This document shows positions 55,661 to 64,000 of a stretch of 64,000 nt of DNA, piece after piece. The stretch's first letter is position 1; every line of letters starts with the position of its first letter. A program made the translations under genes and the position numbers. The stretch lies in assembly GCA_000612485.1 (NCBI GenBank), contig CP007494.1, positions 3,410,001 to 3,474,000 of the forward strand. Reading direction: 5' to 3'. Source of the stretch: Bordetella holmesii ATCC 51541 (GTDB lineage: Bacteria; Pseudomonadota; Gammaproteobacteria; Burkholderiales; Burkholderiaceae_B). Below the pieces are notes generated by a model, which was not told the DNA's origin, did not search any database, and worked only from the letters and a program-made list of their open reading frames with translations.

Positions 55661-56428
55661 TCACACGTACTGATAGCGCAACAGTCGATGCTTGAGGTTT
55701 TCAAGCACGAACTGATCGATCAACGCAGCCAACACGGCAATGACCAGGATATTGGTCATCACGCCCGTCATATCGGCGATTTCGCCTGAGTAAGCCAACG
55801 AACGGCCCAGACCCTTGCCAAAACCGATCAGCATTTCTGCCGAGATCAAGGCTCGCCAGGCATTGCCGAACGCCAACTGCGCGCCCGTAATGAGTTCAGG
55901 CATGACTGCTGGCAGATAAACGCGTTTGACCAGTCCCCATGGTGAAGCGCCCATGACGCGCGCTGCCGAGACATGCACCCGTTGTACAGACTCGGTGGCG
56001 TTCATCACGCTCAGGGCTGCCGGGAAGAAGGCCGACAGCGCCACCACCACGATGATCGGGGTGCTGCCAAAACCCATGACAATCAGGAAAAGCGGCACCC
56101 AGGCAATCGAGGGGATGGATTGGAGAATGACGATGGCGCTGCGCAGAACCTCGCGGAAAAAATAGAGCAGTGCCGCCACCAGACCAAAGCCTATGCCGGC
56201 CACCAGCGCCAGGCCATAACCCGCTCCCAGCCGCGCCAGCGTGCCCAGCAACGCCTGATGAAAACTGCTTTTGCCGAGCTCTTCATAAAGGCGGGCCAAG
56301 ACCGTGGGTACGCCGGGCATCAGGAAGTCCGGCAGCAACCATGCCGCCGTCTGCCACAACAGCAAAATGAAGGCTACGCCAAGTACCCCGGCCAGGTACT
56401 TGCGCGCGCCGGTCACTCGGGAGCTCAA
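55661..56428 (-). CDS. NitT/TauT-family ABC transporter permease
   Basis: A 255-residue inner-membrane permease with six predicted helices and the EAA loop (RVMGASPWGLVKRVYLPAVMPEL). It belongs to the nitrate/sulfonate/taurine class (TauC/SsuC-like). Its ATG overlaps the stop of the binding-protein gene by four bases (ATGA), which marks tight coupling. Substrate: an organic sulfonate, nitrate or a pyrimidine-like compound; the sequence does not decide. Confidence 0.9.
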   Translation of the reverse strand: MSSRVTGARKYLAGVLGVAFILLLWQTAAWLLPDFLMPGVPTVLARLYEELGKSSFHQALLGTLARLGAGYGLALVAGIGFGLVAALLYFFREVLRSAIVILQSIPSIAWVPLFLIVMGFGSTPIIVVVALSAFFPAALSVMNATESVQRVHVSAARVMGASPWGLVKRVYLPAVMPELITGAQLAFGNAWRALISAEMLIGFGKGLGRSLAYSGEIADMTGVMTNILVIAVLAALIDQFVLENLKHRLLRYQYV

Positions 56429-57420
56429 AGTTTACGAGCCTCTTGCCAGGACAGATCGACAATCGACGAGACATCGTAGGGCTTGCCATCACGCGTCTTG
56501 AGCGAACCTTGAGCCTGCAGGATGTCAGCGATCTCCTGCATACGCTTGGTGTCCTTGGCGGTGAGCGCCGGCGTGAACACCTGAGTACGGATCGCTTCGC
56601 TGATCACCGTCTCACGCGGCAGTTCGCCACGCGACAAGGTCTTGAGGGTAGGTTCGGCGATAAAGTAGGAAGCAATCAGCTTGGAGGCTTCGTCAGGCTT
56701 TTTCTGCAACAGGTCGATGGCGGACTTTTGCGCATCCAACGCCTTCCACACGTCGTCCTTGCGCTTGGCCAGCACGTCACCCGAGGTGATCACGACCATG
56801 CAGGGAAACGGCCAGGATTGACCCACTTCATAGATTTGCTTGACCGGCGCGATCAGTTGCGCGATTCGGTCGTAGGGCTCGAAGAGGAAGGCCGCGTCGA
56901 CGCGCTTGCCGACAAGCGACTGCACGGCGACCGCGGGGCTGACGCCCATCACGTTGACGTCGCCGTCGGCCAGTTTGCCTTCTTTGAGAACCACGCCCTT
57001 GAGCACGACGTCTGCTGTGCTGCCTTCGGCCTGAGAGGCCAGTGTTTTGCCCTTCAGCCCGGCGATATCCTTGATGCCGCTGTCATCGCGCACGAGCAAG
57101 GAGTGGTAGCCCTGCTGCGCGCCGCCGACGACCTTCAGGTCCGCGCCCTTGGAGGCCCAGGCCACGGCGTTGGTAAAGCCCAGCACGCCGATGTCGAGCT
57201 GACCGCCCACAATGGCCTTGATGAGGTCGGTTCCCGACTTGAATTCGATCAGCTCGGTATCGAGCCCTGCTTTCTGATAAAAGCCGCCTTCCTGCGCGAC
57301 GATGGCCTGCGCGTCGTCCATGACACGCAGGTAGCCGACGCGGAACTTCTCAGCTGCCATGGCCGGTGCGGCCAACAGTGCGGCTGCCAGAGGCAGGGCC
57401 AACCATTGCTTGAACTTCAT
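56425..57420 (-). CDS. NitT/TauT-family periplasmic binding protein
   Basis: A 331-residue SsuA/THI5-like protein with signal peptide (LALPLAAALLAAPAMA). It contains RVGYLRVMDDAQAIVAQEGG, GQLDIGVLGFTNAVAWA and GKTLASQAEGSTADVVLKG, typical of receptors for sulfonates or related ligands. It delivers the ligand to the permease encoded next. The start is the only good ATG before the signal peptide. Confidence 0.88.
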   Translation of the reverse strand: MKFKQWLALPLAAALLAAPAMAAEKFRVGYLRVMDDAQAIVAQEGGFYQKAGLDTELIEFKSGTDLIKAIVGGQLDIGVLGFTNAVAWASKGADLKVVGGAQQGYHSLLVRDDSGIKDIAGLKGKTLASQAEGSTADVVLKGVVLKEGKLADGDVNVMGVSPAVAVQSLVGKRVDAAFLFEPYDRIAQLIAPVKQIYEVGQSWPFPCMVVITSGDVLAKRKDDVWKALDAQKSAIDLLQKKPDEASKLIASYFIAEPTLKTLSRGELPRETVISEAIRTQVFTPALTAKDTKRMQEIADILQAQGSLKTRDGKPYDVSSIVDLSWQEARKL

Positions 57421-57469
57421 CCAGATCTCCAGTATTGCGAATAAGGGCGCGCCAGGCGGGCCCGATAAT

Positions 57470-58234
57470 TTAGGCAGCCAGTGTCTGGGCGCCGTGGTCT
57501 TGACCGACGGCAATGCCCAGCAGGCTCAGGATTTCGCGCTTCTCGCCCGCCAGATCGGCCAGATCATGCGTCTTGGCGCGGTGAGTCAGGTTGAACTCGC
57601 GCAGCACACGCGCCGGGCGCGCCGAAAAAACGACGATGCGGTCGGCAAGGAACAAGGCTTCGTCGACGTCGTGCGTAACCAGCAAGACCATCGGTTTCTC
57701 TTCACGAATCAATTGCCGCAACACATCCTGCAGGCTCAAGCGCGTCAGAGCATCAAGAGCGCCGAAAGGCTCGTCCATCAGCAGCGTCTGTGGCTGCGCG
57801 ATAAAAGCGCGCGCCAGCGCCGCGCGCTGGCGCATACCGCCAGAGACCTGATGAGGATAGTAGTGTTCGAACCCGTTGAGTCCGACGCGAGCCAGCCAGG
57901 CGTCGGCAGCCGCGCGCGCCTGGCGCTTGGGGGTCTTCTGAAACTCCAGGGCCAACGCCACGTTGTCCCGCAGGGTCAGCCAAGGGTAGAGCGCGTGCTC
58001 CTGAAAGACCAAGGTGCGGCTGGGATGCGGACCACCCACGGGCTGGACATCGGCCAGTACCCGGCCTTGCGTGGCCTTCTCCAGGCCAGCGGCCAGATGC
58101 AACAAGGTGGACTTGCCGCAACCGGACGGCCCCACCAGGGCGACCAGCTCTCCGGTCTTGAACTCACTGGAGAAGCCATCGACGACGAGGAGGTCGCCGT
58201 ACTGCTTGTGAACGTGGTCGAAAGTCAGATTCAT
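57470..58234 (-). CDS. NitT/TauT-family ABC transporter ATP-binding protein
   Basis: A 254-residue ATPase (SsuB/TauB-like): Walker A GPSGCGKST, VFQEHALYPWLTL Q-loop, signature VSGGMRQRAALARAF, Walker B LLMDEPFGALD, H-loop VTHDVDEA. ATG 58234 is at the conserved start MNLTFDHV; an upstream frame is not conserved. It is the first gene of the four-gene operon (ATPase, binding protein, permease, second binding protein). The AT-rich 100 bp upstream probably hold the promoter. Confidence 0.92.
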   Translation of the reverse strand: MNLTFDHVHKQYGDLLVVDGFSSEFKTGELVALVGPSGCGKSTLLHLAAGLEKATQGRVLADVQPVGGPHPSRTLVFQEHALYPWLTLRDNVALALEFQKTPKRQARAAADAWLARVGLNGFEHYYPHQVSGGMRQRAALARAFIAQPQTLLMDEPFGALDALTRLSLQDVLRQLIREEKPMVLLVTHDVDEALFLADRIVVFSARPARVLREFNLTHRAKTHDLADLAGEKREILSLLGIAVGQDHGAQTLAA

Positions 58235-58335
58235 GAGTATCTCGGCCGCCGGACGGCGGGTTGATGCACAATCTAACAATTCACCATATGAATCCAAACG
58301 ATATTTATAGAATGTTTTAATCGCTAAAAGTCATA

Positions 58336-58364
58336 TAAAAAAGGCTGCCCCGCGGCAGCCTTTT
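58336..58364. terminator. Terminator after the ABC-F gene (works on both strands)
   Basis: Stem AAAAGGCTGCC with loop CCGC and complementary arm GGCAGCCTTTT. On the minus strand it lies 43 bp after the ABC-F stop and is followed by TTTTTTATATGA, a good U-tract. Confidence 0.85.
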
Positions 58365-58406
58365 GGCAGGATCCGGCCGCCGGCCAAGGCAGCCCTCACC
58401 GGCCCA

Positions 58407-60011
58407 TCATGCTTCGATGCCACGCGAGGCCAGATAGTCTTCGTAGCCACCGCGATAATCGACGATCTCGCCCGAAGGCAGGATTTCGATAATGCGCGTA
58501 GCCAGACCAGAGACGAATTCGCGGTCATGCGAGACGAAAATCAGCGTGCCCTCGAATTTCTCCAGCGCGAACTGCAACGACTCGATGGATTCCATGTCCA
58601 GGTGGTTGGTGGGTTCGTCGAGCAGCAACACATTGTGGCGCCCCAGCATGAGGCGGCCAAACGTCATGCGGTTTTTCTCGCCGCCAGACAACACGTTGGG
58701 GGCCTTGGGCAGATCATCGCTGGAAAACAGCAACCGCCCCAGAGCCGACCGTATGGCCTGGTCGTCATCGCCCGGTTGACGGTATTCCGACATCCAATCG
58801 AACAGGTTGATGTCGGTCTGGTGGAATTGATCTGAGACGTCCTGGGCCATATAGCCCATGTCGGCGTTCTCCGACCATTTGACCGAACCCGAGTCCGGCG
58901 CCAGATCCGTGGCAAGCAGACGCAGCAACGTGGTCTTGCCCACGCCGTTAGCGCCAATGATGGCGATCTTTTCGCCCGCCTCGACCATGGCCGAGAAGTC
59001 ACGGATGACCGGCGCGTCGTAACTCTTGGACAGGCGGTCTATCGTCACCGCCTGACGGTGCATGACCTTGTTCTGCTCGAAACGGATGTAGGGGTTCTGG
59101 CGCGAAGACGGCTTGACCTCGACCTGATCGGCCTTGATGCGGTCGATCTGTTTCAGGCGCGAGGTGGCCTGGCGCGACTTGGACTTGTTGGCCGCAAAGC
59201 GACGCACGAAGTCCTGCAGCTCGGTGATGCGCTCTTTGGCCTTGGCATTGTTGGCCGTCAGGCGCTCGCGCGCCTGCGTCGAGGCCAGCATATAGTCGTC
59301 ATAGTTGCCGGGATAGATGCGGATATCGCCGTAGTCCACATCGGCCATGTGCGTGCACACCTGGTTCAGGAAGTGACGGTCGTGGCTGATGATGATCATC
59401 GTGCTCTGATAACCATTGAGCACGGTCTCCAGCCAACGGATGGTGTTGATATCCAGGTTGTTGGTCGGCTCGTCGAGCAGCAACACGTCGGGATTGGAGA
59501 ACAGTGCCTGGGCCAGCAGCACGCGCAGCTTCCAGCCGGGAGCAACTTCGCGCATCAACAGATTGTGCTGATCCACGGCGATTTCCAGACCGAGCAGCAA
59601 CTCGCCGGCACGCGCTTCGGCCGTATAGCCATCGTACTCGGCGAACTTTGCCTCGAGGTCGGCCGCGCGCATGTAATCGTCTTCGGTAGCCTCGGCGTTG
59701 GCGTAGATGGCGTCGCGTTCGGTCATCGCAGCCCACATCTCGCTGTGGCCCATCATGACCACATCCAGCACGCGCATGTCTTCGAAGGCGAACTGATCTT
59801 GACGCAGTTTGCCCAGGCGCACGCCCGGCTCAAGCGAAACATTGCCGGCGGAAGACTCGAGGTCACCGCCAATAATCTTCATGAAGGTGGACTTGCCCGA
59901 GCCGTTGGCCCCGATAAGGCCATAGCGGTTGCCTTCGCCGAACTTGACGCTGACGTTTTCGAAAAGCGGCTTGGGACCAAACTGGATGGTGAGATTGGCG
60001 GTAGAGATCAC
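58407..60011 (-). CDS. ybiT: ABC-F family ATPase (YbiT-like)
   Basis: A 534-residue soluble protein with two ABC domains: first Walker [10 protein letters not shown], Walker [13 protein letters not shown]; second Walker [10 protein letters not shown], signature [14 protein letters not shown], Walker [13 protein letters not shown]. The inter-domain linker is charged and helical ([18 protein letters not shown]). ABC-F proteins act at the ribosomal E site rather than in transport. The start is a GTG at 60011 (read as [12 protein letters not shown]). Length and the [13 protein letters not shown] segment match YbiT rather than EttA. Confidence 0.9.
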   Translation of the reverse strand: MISTANLTIQFGPKPLFENVSVKFGEGNRYGLIGANGSGKSTFMKIIGGDLESSAGNVSLEPGVRLGKLRQDQFAFEDMRVLDVVMMGHSEMWAAMTERDAIYANAEATEDDYMRAADLEAKFAEYDGYTAEARAGELLLGLEIAVDQHNLLMREVAPGWKLRVLLAQALFSNPDVLLLDEPTNNLDINTIRWLETVLNGYQSTMIIISHDRHFLNQVCTHMADVDYGDIRIYPGNYDDYMLASTQARERLTANNAKAKERITELQDFVRRFAANKSKSRQATSRLKQIDRIKADQVEVKPSSRQNPYIRFEQNKVMHRQAVTIDRLSKSYDAPVIRDFSAMVEAGEKIAIIGANGVGKTTLLRLLATDLAPDSGSVKWSENADMGYMAQDVSDQFHQTDINLFDWMSEYRQPGDDDQAIRSALGRLLFSSDDLPKAPNVLSGGEKNRMTFGRLMLGRHNVLLLDEPTNHLDMESIESLQFALEKFEGTLIFVSHDREFVSGLATRIIEILPSGEIVDYRGGYEDYLASRGIEA

Positions 60012-60214
60012 GGTGTCTGTTTATGCTGATACAGGCCCGAAGCGCCCGACGATATCGGCGGCCTGCTGGCCATCTGATGGTCGTGCGCCCGATGTCATCG
60101 ACGGCAAAAGGCCGCGGGCCGGCCCGGCATGCAAAGCGAAGCGCAAAAAAAGCCCCAAGCTCGTTGCCGGTCTAGTAAACCTGACAGTGTACCAAGCCCG
60201 GGGATTTACGCGCT

Positions 60215-60244
60215 GCCCTGCTTGCGGCAGGCCGCAAGCAGGGC
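60215..60244. repeat. Perfect 14-bp inverted repeat between ldcA and the ABC-F gene
   Basis: GCCCTGCTTGCGGC and its complement around a 2-base centre. It lies 20 bp after the ldcA stop on the minus strand. Without a U-tract it may be a Rho-dependent or weak terminator. Confidence 0.4.
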
Positions 60245-60263
60245 AATCAGCCGGCGTCCAGGG

Positions 60264-62570
<2,307 letters not shown>

Positions 62571-62627
62571 TCGGGGATAGCTCAAGTGAAAGAGCCCACA
62601 TTTTGCCTGAATGCCGCATGCACTGCT

Positions 62628-62651
62628 GCGGGACGGCAGACGCCGTCCCGC
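62628..62651 (-). terminator. Hairpin after the small secreted protein gene
   Basis: A 10-bp stem GCGGGACGGC with loop AGAC starts about 10 bases after the stop at 62661 on the minus strand. There is no U-tract. Confidence 0.4.
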
Positions 62652-62660
62652 GTTTGTCGA

Positions 62661-63158
62661 TCAACGCATCGGCGCGGCGGCCGGTTGCAGGCCCGACGGC
62701 GTGCCCGCCGGCGGCAGATTATTCTGCATGGTGGAACCCGGAGTCCCGGCGGGCACGGGAATGACGGTTTCGCGCATCACCCCGCCACCGTCGACGCTAC
62801 CGCGCGTGGTCGTGTTGGCCGGATCGGTCATCTGCGTGATGCAATCCTGCCGTTGCAGGGCAGGCAGCGCGTCACAGCGCCGAGTGCGATTCTGCTCGTG
62901 GCTGGTCGATCCCGTACTCAGACGATTTCGCTTGGCTTCGTCGCGTGCGGCGCCGGCTTCGCGCAGGCAGGTTTTGCGATCCTGCGCACTCATGCCAGCG
63001 TTGCAGCGGGCGACTTCGCGTTTATAGACAGCGTCGGGCGTGTTGGACGGTTCGGCAGCATGCGCCGGGCTGATCGCCCAAAGCGCCGCCGTCAAGGCCA
63101 GCAACGATCCGGCGGTGGCGTTCACGCAGCGGTGGCGGAGGGTTTGAGGTTGATTCAT
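62661..63158 (-). CDS. Small secreted protein of unknown function
   Basis: A 165-residue protein with a signal peptide (ATAGSLLALTAALWAISPAHA). The mature part has four Cys in two pairs (ARCNAGMSAQDRKTCLREAG; RRCDALPALQRQDC) suggesting two disulfides, then a Pro/Gly-rich tail (VIPVPAGTPGSTM, PPAGTPSGLQPAAAPMR). Two CNAG/CDAL repeats resemble a duplicated Cys-x(12)-Cys helical hairpin seen in small periplasmic proteins of Burkholderiales. ATG 63158 has AGGAGAAG. I do not recognise a function. Confidence 0.75.
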   Translation of the reverse strand: MNQPQTLRHRCVNATAGSLLALTAALWAISPAHAAEPSNTPDAVYKREVARCNAGMSAQDRKTCLREAGAARDEAKRNRLSTGSTSHEQNRTRRCDALPALQRQDCITQMTDPANTTTRGSVDGGGVMRETVIPVPAGTPGSTMQNNLPPAGTPSGLQPAAAPMR

Positions 63159-63295
63159 GGTCTTCTCCTGTTTGGGTTCTAGGCCGGGACACATCCCGGG
63201 GGACCAAAGCTGACAGCTGTAACGTCTCTACCTTACGCAAATCTCGCCCATGGATCTTGCGCGAAATGTTACAGAGCTGTCCAAGCGTAATCGCC

Positions 63296-63655
63296 TCAAG
63301 GCTCACTGCTGGCGCTGGTGCGCGGTACATTGGGCCCGACTTCGGCGTCGCGATTGCGGTAGACCGCCGCGCGCATAAGCATCATTCCGGTGACGGGCGA
63401 TGTCAGCACCAGCAGGATGATGATCACCACTTCATGGAACACCGGGCGCGACGCCAGGTAGGAAAATACCAGGATCGATGACAACAGGACGCTGCAAGCC
63501 CCCAGCGTATTGGCCAGCGTAGGAGCATGAATTCGCGCATAAAAATGGCCAAAGCGCAGCAACCCCACCGCGCCGGTCAGCTCCAGCAGGCCGCCGGCGA
63601 TCAGCAACAGGCTGGCCGGTACCGCGATCCACCAGGGAATATCGGCGCCTATCAT
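63296..63655 (-). CDS. mnhG: Monovalent cation/H+ antiporter subunit G
   Basis: A 119-residue protein with three predicted helices: MIGADIPWWIAVPASLLLIAG, then the MnhG signature GAVGLLRFGHFYARIHAPTL. It is the last subunit of the Mrp/Mnh/Pha-type multi-subunit antiporter, which exchanges Na+ or K+ for H+ across the inner membrane. It overlaps mnhF by four bases (ATGA). Confidence 0.92.
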   Translation of the reverse strand: MIGADIPWWIAVPASLLLIAGGLLELTGAVGLLRFGHFYARIHAPTLANTLGACSVLLSSILVFSYLASRPVFHEVVIIILLVLTSPVTGMMLMRAAVYRNRDAEVGPNVPRTSASSEP

Positions 63656-63933
63656 GGTTCGATGACCTCCCCTCGCAGCAGAAACTTCGCCATGGCCGTC
63701 GAGCCTACAAAGCCGAAGAGCGCGATCAGCAGCGCAATATCGAAGTAAACCCCCGTCCCTTCCCGGATACCGAAGACCAACATGATGAGCATGCCCTGGA
63801 TATAGACCGCATCCAGGCCAAGCACGCGGTCCTGAGCCGTCGGGCCGCGCAGTATACGGATCACGGCGCAGCCCAGGCCGACCGCAAAGCAGGTCAGCGC
63901 GAAAGAAGCCGACAAATAAAGTAACAGCCCCAT
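63652..63933 (-). CDS. mnhF: Monovalent cation/H+ antiporter subunit F
   Basis: A 93-residue three-helix protein with the MnhF signature RGPTAQDRVLGLDAVYIQGML. ATG 63933 overlaps the mnhE stop by one base (TAATG) and its own stop overlaps mnhG, so E-F-G are translationally coupled. Confidence 0.92.
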   Translation of the reverse strand: MGLLLYLSASFALTCFAVGLGCAVIRILRGPTAQDRVLGLDAVYIQGMLIMLVFGIREGTGVYFDIALLIALFGFVGSTAMAKFLLRGEVIEP

Positions 63934-64000
63934 TATTCGAACACCTCCATCAATGTGCGCTCGTAGCGTCCCTTGACCAGGGCCACCCATTCTTCCTCGT
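63933..64000 (-). CDS. mnhE: Monovalent cation/H+ antiporter subunit E, C-terminal end (cut by window edge)
   Basis: The minus strand from the window edge reads EEEWVALVKGRYERTLMEVFE and stops at 63935-63933. This matches the conserved end of MnhE/PhaE (KGRYER-LME-FE) and its place before mnhF supports it. Only 21 residues are visible. Confidence 0.8.
   Translation of the reverse strand, partial: EEEWVALVKGRYERTLMEVFE

Overview
The window reads as a GC-rich beta-proteobacterial chromosome of the genus Bordetella. The strongest marker is the block fhaB - fimA - fimB - fimC - fimD - fhaC, all on the minus strand (25737 down to 8924) in the order known from B. pertussis and B. bronchiseptica. 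An IS1001-type (ISL3) element sits inside this block, and an IS3/IS407-type element lies at 39160-40356. Together with many broken genes, this combination fits Bordetella holmesii best. The species call is inference and could not be tested by alignment here.

Layout. 1-5400: partial AMP nucleosidase, a NlpC/P60 hydrolase, a short-chain dehydrogenase and the gmk-rpoZ-spoT block. 5480-7700: a glnHPQ-type amino-acid ABC operon. 7890-8927: a C45-family acyltransferase gene broken by an in-frame TGA. 8924-25737: the two-partner-secretion adhesin and fimbrial locus. 26084-33633: EamA exporter, YbbA-like ABC ATPase, frameshifted tesA, ppiD, ugpQ, rlmJ and a dihydrolipoyl-dehydrogenase-like gene. 33743-37625: a peroxiredoxin-glutaredoxin fusion and a copper module (copZ divergent from copA-cueR, with two MerR-type promoters between). 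37622-42001: rlmD, an intact IS3-family element with 4-bp target duplications, a TorF-like outer-membrane protein and a frameshifted Spy-like gene. 42118-46118: a DnaQ-fold exonuclease, nlpD, pcm, surE and divergent plsY. 46115-50117: a probable catabolic cluster with a divergent LysR regulator. 50119-54835: tsaD, an NCS2 purine permease, a luciferase-like oxidoreductase, a thioredoxin and a frameshifted yigZ/IMPACT gene. 54859-58234: a NitT/TauT-type ABC operon. 58407-64000: an ABC-F ATPase, ldcA, tadA, a HAD phosphatase, a small secreted protein and the mnhE-F-G end of a Na+/H+ antiporter operon.

The main theme is decay. The fha/fim locus carries a truncated transposase fused to a fimA lacking its 5' end, a chaperone gene with two frameshifts, a FhaB with a strongly shortened N-terminal repeat region and no RGD, and a FhaC whose transporter-signature arginine is replaced by histidine. 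Outside the locus, tesA, the Spy-like gene and yigZ are frameshifted and the C45 gene has a nonsense codon. Five of the six frameshifts are explained by one missing C or G, usually in a short homopolymer, so sequencing undercalls must be excluded before they are taken as biology. The sixth is loss of one CCGG unit. I saw no rRNA, tRNA or CRISPR array.
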